Below are positions 55,301 to 64,000 of a stretch of DNA of 64,000 nucleotides, piece after piece. Each line of letters starts with the position of its first letter. Position 1 is the stretch's first letter. Both the position numbers and the translations under genes were made by a program. Source of the stretch: Sedimentibacter sp. zth1 (GTDB lineage Bacteria > Bacillota > Clostridia > Tissierellales > Sedimentibacteraceae); the NCBI RefSeq assembly GCF_017352195.1, contig NZ_CP071445.1:2418001-2482000 (forward strand). The letters are read 5' to 3'. Under the pieces are notes generated by a model. The model was not told the DNA's origin, made no database searches, and saw only the letters and a program-made list of their open reading frames with translations.

Positions 55301-56242
55301 ATGTTAAAACGTATACTTTATTCATTGTTAACTTTACTTTTAGTATCATTAATAATATTTACAATTTTTCAATGTATACCTGGTGATCCAATACTTTCAA
55401 AGTTAGGTGAGGAGTATGATCCTACCTTGGAAGCTGTATTAAGAGAAGAATTTGGACTAGATAAGCCAGTTGTTGAAAGATATTTTTCTTGGATTAATGG
55501 CTTGTTGCACTTTGATATGGGTAAATCAATCAAATACAATTTGCCGGTAAACAAACTTATATTAGATAGACTACCAAATACACTTGGACTAACAATTATG
55601 TCGTTTGTATTTGTGATATTAATTGGTATACCTCTTGGAATATTCATAGCAAAGTATAATAAATCTAATAGCAATAGAGGAGTAGTATTTAACATATTAA
55701 CTCAGTTAGGCATTGCAATACCATCATTTTTCTTTGCTATGATACTGATTATTATATTTTGTATAAAATTAAAAATATTTGAAGTATCAGCATTTAGACC
55801 TATATCACAGGGCTTTGGAGTCTTTATAAAAGGTTTAGTACTTCCGTCAATTGCAATTAGTGTATCTGCTATTTCAATAACTATTAGATATGTAAGAAAC
55901 TCAGTTGTTGAACAATTAAGTTCTGATTATGTTTTATCAGCTAAAAATAAAGGGGTAAAAGAAAATCGCATATTATTTAAACATGTTTTGAGAAATTCTA
56001 TGATACCTATAGTTACAATTCTTGGAATGCTTTTTGTGAATATTATTACTGGTAGTATAGTTGTAGAAGCTGTTTTTTCAATTCCTGGAATAGGTTCTCT
56101 TTTAACTGCGGCAATTAAATCTAAGGATTTACCATTGACACAGGGTATATGTGTTTATATATCATTTGTCGTAGTATTTGTGTTTTTGATATTGGACATA
56201 CTATACCGAATCATTGACCCAAGAATTAGGGTGAAGGAGTAA
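55301..56242 (+). CDS. Peptide ABC permease (DppB/OppB-type)
   Basis: The product (313 residues) has six membrane helices. The start LYSLLTLLLVSLIIFTIFQC, the PGDPILSKLGEEYDPTLEA periplasmic segment and GLDKPVVERYFSWINGLL match DppB/OppB permeases. The EAA coupling loop is near YVLSAKNKGVKENRILFKH, and the end VVVEAVFSIPGIGSLL-like EAVFSIPGIG is canonical. It lies four bases before the partner permease gene. Confidence 0.95.
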   Translation: MLKRILYSLLTLLLVSLIIFTIFQCIPGDPILSKLGEEYDPTLEAVLREEFGLDKPVVERYFSWINGLLHFDMGKSIKYNLPVNKLILDRLPNTLGLTIMSFVFVILIGIPLGIFIAKYNKSNSNRGVVFNILTQLGIAIPSFFFAMILIIIFCIKLKIFEVSAFRPISQGFGVFIKGLVLPSIAISVSAISITIRYVRNSVVEQLSSDYVLSAKNKGVKENRILFKHVLRNSMIPIVTILGMLFVNIITGSIVVEAVFSIPGIGSLLTAAIKSKDLPLTQGICVYISFVVVFVFLILDILYRIIDPRIRVKE

Positions 56243-56245
56243 AGA

Positions 56246-57079
56246 ATGAAAAAGCTTAAACTTTTTAAAAATAAAAACTTTACAATTGGTTTCATATTGG
56301 TTATGCTACTTATTTTACTTACAGCTGTAAGCTTAATATATACTCCGTATTCACCTACCAAAATAGATGCAAATGCACAGACTGTCGCGCCATCCTTACA
56401 ACATTTGTGCGGTACTGATAGACTTGGGAGAGATGTACTTTCAAGAACAATGGTGGCAGGGAAAACTGCTTTTAAGATAAGTTTGATTTCTGTAACGGCT
56501 TCATTGATTCTAGGAGTTGTTTTAGGTCTAGTAGCTGGATTTTATCAAGGAGTATTAGGCAATATAATAATGAGACTTACGGATGCATTTAAAGCTATAC
56601 CAGGTCTCTTATTTGCCATGATGATAGCAGCTGTTTTTGGAAAAAGTTTTGTAGCTACTACTATTGCAATATCAATTATACTTATACCAACATTTGTTAG
56701 AATAACTCGTGCAAGCGTGTTGAAAATAAAGTCAAATGAGTATATTCAATGGACATCACTGATAGGACTTAAATCATTTAGAGTTATGATAGTACATATA
56801 TTACCAAATATCATATCACCAATTATAATTACAGCTTCCATGGGATTTGCTGATGCAGTATTGATAGAAGCATCACTTAGTTATTTAGGCTTAGGCATAC
56901 AGCCTCCAAATCCAAGCTGGGGACAAATGCTTAGCGAAGGTCAGGGATATTTTATGACTGCACCGTGGCTTGTAATATTTCCTGGCTTAATGATAACAAT
57001 GCTTGTTTTGGGTTTTAATCTTTTAGGTGATGGTTTAAGTGACTTATTAGATGCTAGGTCTAATAACAGGGAGGTTTAA
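56246..57079 (+). CDS. Peptide ABC permease (DppC/OppC-type)
   Basis: The product (277 residues) is the second permease of the peptide importer. The motifs HLCGTDRLGRDVLSRTM near residue 52, DAFKAIPGLLFAMM, and SYLGLGIQPPNPSWGQML are hallmarks of DppC/OppC. It has an N-terminal helix plus five more. It follows DppB-type gene by three bases and is one base from the ATPase start. Confidence 0.95.
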   Translation: MKKLKLFKNKNFTIGFILVMLLILLTAVSLIYTPYSPTKIDANAQTVAPSLQHLCGTDRLGRDVLSRTMVAGKTAFKISLISVTASLILGVVLGLVAGFYQGVLGNIIMRLTDAFKAIPGLLFAMMIAAVFGKSFVATTIAISIILIPTFVRITRASVLKIKSNEYIQWTSLIGLKSFRVMIVHILPNIISPIIITASMGFADAVLIEASLSYLGLGIQPPNPSWGQMLSEGQGYFMTAPWLVIFPGLMITMLVLGFNLLGDGLSDLLDARSNNREV

Positions 57080-57080
57080 A

Positions 57081-58034
57081 ATGCTAAATGTTAATAATTT
57101 AAATGTATGTATAGACATAAATGGCAACTCTTATGATGTATTAAACGATATATCATTTAGTGTAGATAAAAGGCATATTCTTGGACTTGTAGGTGAGTCG
57201 GGTTGTGGCAAGAGCATGACTGCAAATGCTATTATGGGATATTTGAGAAATAATATTAAAATTACGTCAGGCTCAATTATGCTTAATGATATTGACTTAG
57301 CTAAATATACAGAAAAAGACTATGAAAACATTCGTGGAACAAAAATATCGATGATATTTCAAGATTCTATTGCTTCACTTAATCCACTTATGAAGATAGG
57401 AAAGCAAATTGGGGAAGCATATAAAATACACTACAAGTTATCTAAACACGAATTAAAAGAAAAAGTAATTATGGCTTTAGAAAATGTAGGTTTTACAAAT
57501 CCATTAGATACTATAAACAAGTACCCTCATAATTTAAGTGGAGGGCAAAGGCAAAGAGTAATGATTGCTATGGCAATAGCATGCGATCCGACATTTCTAA
57601 TAGCTGATGAACCTACAACAGCTTTGGATGTTACGACACAAAACAAAATATTATCACTTATAAAAAATATTCAGAATAAAAATGATATGGGTGTAATTTT
57701 GATATCACATGACATAACTGTTATAAACCAAATGTGTACGCATGTTTGTGTTATGTATTCTGGTAAAATTGTTGAATATGGTTATGCAAATGAAATTGTT
57801 GAAAATCCAAAGCATCCATATACAAAAGCATTGATTGCATCTATACCCAACACTAAAAACAAGAATAAAGAATTAAATGTTATTAAAGGGTATGTGCCGG
57901 CACTTGATCAAAGAAATAACCAAGGTTGTATATTTTATGATAGGTGTAAATTTAGAAATGATAAATGTAAAGAGGATATCAAGACTATAGATTTAGAAAA
58001 TAACCGAAAAGTAGCTTGTACGCTATATTATTGA
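57081..58034 (+). CDS. Peptide ABC ATPase (DppD/OppD-type)
   Basis: The product (317 residues) powers the peptide importer. Walker A is GESGCGKSMT, the signature LSGGQRQRVMIAMA, Walker B FLIADEPTTALD. The C-terminal oligopeptide/dipeptide extension carries cysteines near CIFYDRCKFRNDKC that may hold an iron-sulphur cluster, as in this subfamily. The frame opens earlier at 57051 inside the permease gene; GGGAGG at 57069-57074 fits the ATG at 57081. Confidence 0.94.
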   Translation: MLNVNNLNVCIDINGNSYDVLNDISFSVDKRHILGLVGESGCGKSMTANAIMGYLRNNIKITSGSIMLNDIDLAKYTEKDYENIRGTKISMIFQDSIASLNPLMKIGKQIGEAYKIHYKLSKHELKEKVIMALENVGFTNPLDTINKYPHNLSGGQRQRVMIAMAIACDPTFLIADEPTTALDVTTQNKILSLIKNIQNKNDMGVILISHDITVINQMCTHVCVMYSGKIVEYGYANEIVENPKHPYTKALIASIPNTKNKNKELNVIKGYVPALDQRNNQGCIFYDRCKFRNDKCKEDIKTIDLENNRKVACTLYY

Positions 58035-58041
58035 GGATAAC

Positions 58042-59016
58042 ATGGAAGATTATATATTAGAAGTAGAAAACCTTATAAAAACATATACTAAAGATACAAT
58101 AAATTTTAGCTTTAAAAGAGATAATAAGTTTATAGCTGTTAACGATGTTTCTTTTGGAGTTAAAAAGGGAGAAATAGTTGGACTTATAGGTGAATCAGGT
58201 TGCGGGAAAACAACAATAGGCAGAATTATAGCTAAATTATTAAATGCTGATAGTGGAAAGATATTATTTGACGGTAAAGACATAACTAATATGAAGCATA
58301 AGGAATTTAAGCAATATAGAAGTAAAATTCAAATGATATTTCAGGATCCAAGCACAGCACTTAACCCTCAACTTAAAATAGATAAAATACTTAGAGAAGC
58401 TTTATATAGTATTAACATAAAGGATAAGAGAGAACAAACTAATATTATAGAGTCATATATAGGCAAGGTTGGATTAACCGATGCATATTTAGATAGATAT
58501 CCACATGAGCTAAGCGGTGGTCAAAAGCAAAGAATATGTATATTATTGGCCTTATTAACTAATCCTAATTTTGTAGTAGCAGATGAGGTTGTATCAGCAC
58601 TTGATTTATCAGTTCAAGCGCAGATACTTAATTTATTGAAATCATTACAAAAAGAATTAAAATTATCTATGCTTTTTATATCTCATGATTTAAGCATAAT
58701 ACACTATATTTCTGATAGAATTATAGTTATGTATATGGGAGAAATAGTGGAAAGCGGTGATTGTGAAGAAGTATATGAAAATCCATCACATCCATATACA
58801 AAGCTATTACTTTCTTCAGTTTTAGAGCTTAATAAAAATATAGATAGTTTAGATACAAAGGAAATAACAAAAATAATAAATGAAAACAGCAATAGCTGTG
58901 TATTTGCTGATAGATGTCCCTATGTTCAGCCAATATGCAGAGATAAAAAACCTGAAAGCAGAAATATAAATGATTCGCATATGTCAAAATGCCATTTTAA
59001 TATAAAGCAAAAATAG
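58042..59016 (+). CDS. Peptide ABC ATPase (DppF/OppF-type)
   Basis: The product (324 residues) is the second ATPase of the importer: Walker A GESGCGKTTI, FQDPSTALNPQ, signature LSGGQKQRICILLA, Walker B FVVADEVVSALD and the C-terminal CVFADRCPYVQPIC cysteines. Note DEVVSALD where DEPVSALD is usual, and the two form a heterodimer with the preceding ATPase. It is the last gene of the core transporter set; no clear terminator separates it from the esterase gene 27 bases downstream. Confidence 0.94.
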   Translation: MEDYILEVENLIKTYTKDTINFSFKRDNKFIAVNDVSFGVKKGEIVGLIGESGCGKTTIGRIIAKLLNADSGKILFDGKDITNMKHKEFKQYRSKIQMIFQDPSTALNPQLKIDKILREALYSINIKDKREQTNIIESYIGKVGLTDAYLDRYPHELSGGQKQRICILLALLTNPNFVVADEVVSALDLSVQAQILNLLKSLQKELKLSMLFISHDLSIIHYISDRIIVMYMGEIVESGDCEEVYENPSHPYTKLLLSSVLELNKNIDSLDTKEITKIINENSNSCVFADRCPYVQPICRDKKPESRNINDSHMSKCHFNIKQK

Positions 59017-59043
59017 AAGTTTTAAATAAAGGTGGAATAGTTT

Positions 59044-59970
59044 ATGCCAATAAGTAAAGCGATGCTAGCAGCACTAAAAACTTTATCTTATCCGGATATA
59101 GATATTAAAAAAACATATAAGATAAAAAGACAAATCGAGAATTTAAAAATTCGAAGTGTTTTAGATGGTGATAAATATCAAATATGGGATAGAACTGTTA
59201 AAAATAATGATTACGATGTACCTGTAAGAATTTTTTATCCAAAGGACAGTGAACAAGATAAACTTATAATATATTTTCATGGTGGAGGCTGGGTTATAGG
59301 TAATATAGACAGCTATACTAGAGTGTGTGCAAATTTAGCAAAAGAAACAAATCATATTGTTGTTTCTGTTGATTATAGATTAGCACCAGAGTATAAATTC
59401 CCAATTGGATTAGAGGATTGTTATGCTGTTGCAAAAGAAATTTATGTTAAGGGTATATTTGACGGAATAAAAGCTGAAAATATAACAATTATGGGTGATA
59501 GTGCTGGTGGGAATTTTACTGCGGCAATTTCATTGATGGCAAGAGATAGAAAAGAATTTAAAGTGTTTAATCAGATAATGATATATCCTGCGACAGGCAA
59601 TAACTACACAGAAAGCTCTATATTTGATTCAGTTAGAACAAATGGTAAAGATTATTTGCTAACATCTAACAGAGTTTTGGGATATATGAATTTGTATATG
59701 AATAATGAGGATGATAGAAAAAATCCATATTTTTCACCTTTAATGGAAACCGATTTGTCAGACCAGCCAAGAACATTAATAATAACAGCAGAATTTTGTC
59801 CTCTTAGAGATGAGGGAGAATTTTATGGTCAGTTATTAAAGGAAAATGGAAATAATGTTGAAATACATCGTATGCCTGATGCATTGCATGGATATTTTTC
59901 ATTATCACCTAAATTTAAAGCTGTAAAAAATACATACGTGCTTGTTAATGAGTTTTTAAGGAGGCGATAA
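59044..59970 (+). CDS. Alpha/beta-hydrolase, acetyl-esterase (HSL) family
   Basis: The product (308 residues) is a carboxylic-ester hydrolase of the hormone-sensitive-lipase group. The oxyanion motif YFHGGGWVIGN is near residue 80, the nucleophile Ser in GDSAGGN near residue 155, and the catalytic His in ALHGYFS near the end. It should deacylate short-chain esters in the cytoplasm. The next gene is an acyltransferase-like protein and the third is a DUF6320-type protein; the three form a compact cluster that suggests an acyl-exchange role. Confidence 0.93.
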   Translation: MPISKAMLAALKTLSYPDIDIKKTYKIKRQIENLKIRSVLDGDKYQIWDRTVKNNDYDVPVRIFYPKDSEQDKLIIYFHGGGWVIGNIDSYTRVCANLAKETNHIVVSVDYRLAPEYKFPIGLEDCYAVAKEIYVKGIFDGIKAENITIMGDSAGGNFTAAISLMARDRKEFKVFNQIMIYPATGNNYTESSIFDSVRTNGKDYLLTSNRVLGYMNLYMNNEDDRKNPYFSPLMETDLSDQPRTLIITAEFCPLRDEGEFYGQLLKENGNNVEIHRMPDALHGYFSLSPKFKAVKNTYVLVNEFLRRR

Positions 59971-59971
59971 G

Positions 59972-61246
59972 TTGGCAAATAGGATGAAACAAACTAGATG
60001 GAGAAAGCTTGACAATGCAGCTAAGATATTTCCACCAACAGCTACTAATAGAGATACTAAGGTGTTTAGATGTAGTTGTGAATTATATGAAGACATAGAT
60101 GAAGAAACTTTACAGTGTTCTGTTAACCAAACAATTGAAAAGTTTCCTTTATATAAATCAGTTATGAAAAAAGGTTTGTTCTGGTACTATTTAGAAGAAA
60201 CGTTGATAAATCCAGTAGTTAAACAAGAATATAAAATGGTATGTGCTCCTCTCTATAATAGTATAAAAAAAAATTTATTGTTTGAAGTAACATATTATAA
60301 TAAAAGAATAAATCTTGAGGTATATCACGCATTGTCAGACGGGGCAGGAGCAATTCAGTTCTTTCAGACACTTATTTATTATTATTTAACAAATATACAT
60401 GGCGATGAGTTGAAAAGCAAAAACATATTAATGAATTATGATGCCTCTGAGTTTCAAAAGATGGATGATAGTTTTTTTAAGTATTATAAAAAAACAAAGG
60501 TTCCTTCAAAACAAAAGAAAGAAAAAGCATTTCATCTTAAGGAGGAAAAACTTGAGGTAGGTACGCTTAGTGTTATAGAGGGAAAAGCTTCCGTAAAACA
60601 CCTGTTATCATTAGCACATCAATATAATGTCACGATTACAACGTTTTTGACAGCAAATTTGATAGAAGCATTCGCAAAAAAGATGCCTAAAAGAGAATAC
60701 AACAAGCCCATTGTAGTATCGGTGCCTGTAAATTTAAGAACTTTTTTTGAATCAAACTCGGCAAGAAACTTTTTCTGTGTTACAAGCATTTCATATAATG
60801 TTGAAGAATGGGGACTAGAGTTTAATACTATAATAAAAAAAGTTGAGGAACAGATAAAGAGTGAAATAACAGTTGAAAAGCTAAATCAGCGGATGATTAG
60901 GCTTGGTGCTTTGGAAAACAAAATAGCTACAAAAATAATACCGCTTGTTTTAAAAAATCCAATAATGAAAATAGCATATAAAGTAACAGAAAAGTATGTA
61001 ACTACATCACTTTCAAATGTTGGTAAAATTAAAATGCCAGATGAATTTAAACCCTATATCAATATGTTTGATGTTTTCACATCTGCAAATAAAACTCAAA
61101 TTGTAATGTGTTCTTATAACGATAATTGCGTTATAAGTTTTACTTCACCATATATTAATACAGATGTGCAAAGAAGTTTCTTCAGAAAATTAACATCACT
61201 TGGGGTAGATGTGGAAGTAACTTCAAACTTAGGAACGGAGGATTAA
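59972..61246 (+). CDS. Alcohol-acetyltransferase/condensation-domain-like protein
   Basis: The product (424 residues) resembles alcohol O-acetyltransferase (AATase) and condensation-like acyltransferases. The catalytic-type motif YHALSDGAG near residue 114 corresponds to the HxxxDG active site of this superfamily, and VVSVPVNLRTFF near residue 250 is a second conserved block. It begins at a TTG eight bases after GGAGG. It is one base downstream of the esterase gene, so the two are coupled. The acyl donor and acceptor are unknown. Confidence 0.85.
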   Translation: MANRMKQTRWRKLDNAAKIFPPTATNRDTKVFRCSCELYEDIDEETLQCSVNQTIEKFPLYKSVMKKGLFWYYLEETLINPVVKQEYKMVCAPLYNSIKKNLLFEVTYYNKRINLEVYHALSDGAGAIQFFQTLIYYYLTNIHGDELKSKNILMNYDASEFQKMDDSFFKYYKKTKVPSKQKKEKAFHLKEEKLEVGTLSVIEGKASVKHLLSLAHQYNVTITTFLTANLIEAFAKKMPKREYNKPIVVSVPVNLRTFFESNSARNFFCVTSISYNVEEWGLEFNTIIKKVEEQIKSEITVEKLNQRMIRLGALENKIATKIIPLVLKNPIMKIAYKVTEKYVTTSLSNVGKIKMPDEFKPYINMFDVFTSANKTQIVMCSYNDNCVISFTSPYINTDVQRSFFRKLTSLGVDVEVTSNLGTED

Positions 61247-61249
61247 TAA

Positions 61250-61909
61250 ATGCTGTTTTGTAAAAAATGCAAAGTAAGCGTAAACTGTGAAACTAATGTG
61301 TGCCCACTGTGTCAAGGCGATTTGGTAGGTGAAAAAAGTCAAAATAGTGTATTTCCTATTGTATCAAAGCAAAAGCATTTAGTAAATTTGATATTAAAAA
61401 TTGCTGCTCTAGTTACAATATCATTGACTGCAATATGTGTTTTGTTTAACTTGAAATTTGGCGGAGGTTCCTGGTCCTTGTATGTCGTAGCAGGTCTTAT
61501 AACTGCTTGGAGTATAATAATAATTACAATGAAAATGCATGGTAATATTGCTAAAAATACCATATGGCTGACAGCTATAATTTCGATTGCATCTGTGTTA
61601 TGGGATTTATGGACTGATTTTCACGGATGGTCAATAGATTATATAATTCCAATAATTTGTTGTTTTGCTATGATATTTATGGCAATAGTGGCAATTGTAA
61701 AAAATTTGAGAATTCAAGAGTATTTAGTATATTTAATTATAGATATTATTTTTGGTTTAATCCCGTTTATTTTATTGATAATTGATGCAGTAAAGGTTGT
61801 TTATCCATCAATGGTATGCGTAGCGGGCAGTATAATCTCATTGACATTTTTATCTTTGTTCGAAGGGAAAACTTTAAAAGAAGAAATAAAAAGAAGAATT
61901 CATATATAG
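61250..61909 (+). CDS. DUF6320-type membrane protein with N-terminal zinc ribbon
   Basis: The product (219 residues) starts with a zinc ribbon, FCKKCKVSV and NVCPLCQGDL (two CxxC pairs), then about six membrane helices to the end. This matches the DUF6320-type proteins that often follow an esterase and an AATase-like gene, as here. Function is unknown; a role in lipid or acyl metabolism at the membrane is inference from the neighbours. It is four bases downstream of the acyltransferase-like gene and closes the cluster. Confidence 0.82.
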   Translation: MLFCKKCKVSVNCETNVCPLCQGDLVGEKSQNSVFPIVSKQKHLVNLILKIAALVTISLTAICVLFNLKFGGGSWSLYVVAGLITAWSIIIITMKMHGNIAKNTIWLTAIISIASVLWDLWTDFHGWSIDYIIPIICCFAMIFMAIVAIVKNLRIQEYLVYLIIDIIFGLIPFILLIIDAVKVVYPSMVCVAGSIISLTFLSLFEGKTLKEEIKRRIHI

Positions 61910-61942
61910 TAAGCATTTTTGTCTTGCATTATTAGTTTAATT

Positions 61943-62001
61943 AAAAAAAGTAGATGTTGCGCAATTATTTATTTTGCTTTTGCAACGTCTACTTTTTTTT
62001 T
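61943..62001. terminator. Bidirectional terminator
   Basis: AAAGTAGATGTTGC and GCAACGTCTACTTT pair with one mismatch around a 20-base loop, with A and T runs outside. It separates the plus-strand cluster from the minus-strand kinase gene. Confidence 0.85.
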
Positions 62002-62051
62002 ATATGCTATTTTAAATCATAGTTTTGCTTGATAATAATAGTGGTATATAC

Positions 62052-62594
62052 TTATAATTTGGTTTTTACTATATTCACAATTTGATTAACAATTTTATCC
62101 AAATCCATATTACCATTAATAACATAATCTGAATTTGGTAAAATAGTATTAAGCATTTCTTCATATGCAATTCTTGCATATTTTAAATAAACACTCATTT
62201 CTTCTCTGATTTCGTGTCCAGTAGCATTGCTCATATCACGTAACACACGTCTCGCCATTGCTATATCTAAAGGAGTATCAATAAAAATAGCACAGTCTAT
62301 AAGTGGTTTAATCAAATCATTCTTATATGCAAATGGGTAATCCAATAAAATATATTGAACTTCATTATCTTCCTTAAGTTTCAAAATGTCCTTTTTTAGT
62401 GGTTCTAATTTCCACACATTATAATTTGCTCCATCTATTACCCATTGATGAAAATTATCAACTTCACCTTCAAAATCATAATCGTCAAAATGAAGTGATT
62501 TAGCATTTTTGAATTTTAGTTTAAGCTCATTTATTGTGGTTGTTTTACCACCTGCAGTAACGCCTGACACAGCGATTACCACTGCTTTCTTCAT
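62052..62594 (-). CDS. P-loop kinase, uridine-kinase-like
   Basis: The product (180 residues from this start) is a small nucleotide-kinase-fold protein. Walker A is SGVTAGGKTTT near residue 9, with an Asp-rich DDYDF lid segment and a conserved ARRVLRDMSNATG. The fold is like uridine kinase and phosphoribulokinase. The frame opens at a GTG (62603); I prefer the ATG at 62594, correctly spaced after GAAGGTG. The substrate is not certain: a nucleoside or a small sugar or vitamin kinase. Confidence 0.8.
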   Translation of the reverse strand: MKKAVVIAVSGVTAGGKTTTINELKLKFKNAKSLHFDDYDFEGEVDNFHQWVIDGANYNVWKLEPLKKDILKLKEDNEVQYILLDYPFAYKNDLIKPLIDCAIFIDTPLDIAMARRVLRDMSNATGHEIREEMSVYLKYARIAYEEMLNTILPNSDYVINGNMDLDKIVNQIVNIVKTKL

Positions 62595-62666
62595 CACAAT
62601 CACCTTCTCAAATATAAATAATTCTTAGTTCAATATTTCATAAGATAGTGAAGCAACTTAGTTATT

Positions 62667-63920
62667 TTATCTAACAGAGCCTAAATCATCTATAACTTTT
62701 TTAATTATTGCAGGTGCTTTTCTACATTTTTCTGATGAAACTGCACATATTGCAAATCTAATACCTTTTTTAAGTGATACTAAGAATAAATTGTACTTAG
62801 TTAACTCATTCATAACTTTTTTTGGTTCTGGATGAGCTATTGTTATAAAGAAACCATCCCTATATGGTAAAGTTTTAAGCCCAATTTTTTTGGCTTCTTC
62901 AACAAATATTTTAGCTCTTTCTTGAAGCATTTTTTTATTTGTTACTACTTCATTTTGGTAAGCAGTTAATTTTTCTGGATCTGCATAAATAGTTGACATA
63001 GTTTCCATAGCACCTCTAGTACCATTTGACCAGTTAGCACGTCCAGAGTGCATACAAGAATATTGGAATTCAATAACTAAATCTTCATTAGAAGAAATTC
63101 CTATAGCAGCTCCTGAACGCATTCCGTACATTGTATATCCTTTTGACATACTGTAACCTATAATTACAAACAAGTTTTCAGGTAAATTAGAGAATTTTTT
63201 AAAGAATTTTCTTCTTTCTTGTCCTTGACCTGCATAATCTATATATGCTGTATCTACTAATAATATTACTCTGTTATCAGTATTCTTAGCTGCATTTTTT
63301 AAAATATTTAATATTTCATCCCATTCTTCATCAGAAACACTATATCCTGTTGGGTTGTGAGCGGGAGTGTTTAATATTGTTACAACTCTTCCTTGTTTTG
63401 CCATTAAAGCTTCAAAGTGTTCTTTGAATGAAACAATGTTAAAGTTTCCTTCTTCATTGAACATAGTGAAACATTCAACTTTTCTACCTATTTCTTCAGA
63501 AATAGTGTTGTATGGTGACCAAAACCAATCTGCTATCAATATTGTGTCACCTTCGTTTGTGTAATTGCAAATACCATGTTTAATACTGCCTGTACCACCT
63601 GGAGTTGCAATTGCTCTTATGTATGCATTAGGCTTGTAATCTCCAAAACAAGCTTTTTCAACGGATTTTAAATAGTCAGGTGTTCCGGCTAAAGGAGCAT
63701 AAGCTGCTATTTTTTCATTTGGAAGTCCTTTTAATGTAGAGTATACAGAATTCATACAAAGTAGATTTCCGTTATCATCATACAAAGCTCCAAGTGTTGC
63801 GTCTATAACATTTTCTTTTCCATGTTCAGCAATAGCTTTTTTAGCTTTTCCTGATATTTCAAATATAGGGTCATTAGCTATTGGCCATCTAGCATGGTCA
63901 GCTACCATATTAATACTCAT
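62667..63920 (-). CDS. Aminotransferase class I/II, aromatic-type
   Basis: The product (417 residues) is a PLP-dependent aminotransferase. The conserved block NTPAHNPTGYSVSDEEWDEI, the PLP-binding DTAYIDYAGQG segment, the lysine in YSMSKGYTMYGMRSG and the C-terminal DGFFIT and RFAICAVSSEK regions fit the aspartate/aromatic aminotransferase superfamily (fold type I). It should transaminate an amino acid, probably aromatic. A GAGGTGATA ribosome site precedes the ATG at 63920. No synthesis operon surrounds it; it may serve amino-acid fermentation. Confidence 0.9.
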   Translation of the reverse strand: MSINMVADHARWPIANDPIFEISGKAKKAIAEHGKENVIDATLGALYDDNGNLLCMNSVYSTLKGLPNEKIAAYAPLAGTPDYLKSVEKACFGDYKPNAYIRAIATPGGTGSIKHGICNYTNEGDTILIADWFWSPYNTISEEIGRKVECFTMFNEEGNFNIVSFKEHFEALMAKQGRVVTILNTPAHNPTGYSVSDEEWDEILNILKNAAKNTDNRVILLVDTAYIDYAGQGQERRKFFKKFSNLPENLFVIIGYSMSKGYTMYGMRSGAAIGISSNEDLVIEFQYSCMHSGRANWSNGTRGAMETMSTIYADPEKLTAYQNEVVTNKKMLQERAKIFVEEAKKIGLKTLPYRDGFFITIAHPEPKKVMNELTKYNLFLVSLKKGIRFAICAVSSEKCRKAPAIIKKVIDDLGSVR

Positions 63921-64000
63921 ATTATCACCTCATAGTGTTATTTTTTAAATATCAATTAGATATTAACATACAGGTATTGAAATGTCAATCAATGTAAGAT

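Overview
The window is very AT-rich, densely coding DNA of a low-GC Gram-positive anaerobe. It looks like a member of class Clostridia, probably from the amino-acid-fermenting Peptostreptococcales/Tissierellales side; this is an inference from gene content and not a species identification. The supporting signs are a glycyl-radical hydroxyproline dehydratase, the arginine deiminase pathway, anaerobic cobalamin synthesis, a T-box leader, strong Shine-Dalgarno sites, and TTG or GTG starts. No rRNA, tRNA, insertion sequence or CRISPR array was recognised.

Layout. 1-3341 (minus) is a very long DUF445-type membrane protein cut by the window edge. 3572-9322 is a housekeeping run: murB, a PHP phosphoesterase, rapZ and yvcK, then a PAS-PP2C phosphatase in the position where whiA usually lies, then a CvfB-like S1 protein. 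A cold-shock gene (minus) and three tandem LytR-CpsA-Psr genes follow. 13255-16512 is arcA-arcB-arcC. 16664-17766 holds an HTH-TPR regulator converging on a tiny exported peptide with two identical decapeptides. Next come a hypothetical gene, a YaiI-family gene, a diacylglycerol glycosyltransferase, a GDT1-type cation transporter, and a glycyl-radical activase with its HypD dehydratase.

24547-34961 is the most unusual region. An HTH-TPR regulator (minus) is divergent from a 51-residue exported peptide. An operon with its own promoter follows: M16 peptidase, winged-helix protein, two small precursor-like peptides, a radical SAM/SPASM enzyme, an MFS exporter and two ABC exporters. I read it as a ribosomally made, post-translationally modified peptide (RiPP) locus, probably controlled by quorum sensing of the RRNPP type. 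With the arc-linked pair, this makes two candidate peptide-receptor systems within 10 kb.

35036-36424 is a cation/proton antiporter (minus) behind a fluoride (crcB) riboswitch. 37238-48664 is cobalamin biosynthesis and corrinoid uptake: a separate cobJ/cbiH, then a B12 riboswitch controlling a btuFCD-like importer, cbiA, cbiC, cbiD, cbiF, cbiG and a fused cbiJ-cbiE-cbiT. After an MFS gene (minus) comes a valine T-box leader that controls a small membrane protein and valS. 53657-59016 is a complete oligopeptide ABC importer, followed by an esterase, an acyltransferase-like protein and a DUF6320-type protein. The window ends with a P-loop kinase and an aromatic-type aminotransferase, both minus.

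Together the genes suggest an organism that imports peptides, ferments arginine and hydroxyproline, makes and scavenges corrinoids, and communicates through small peptides.
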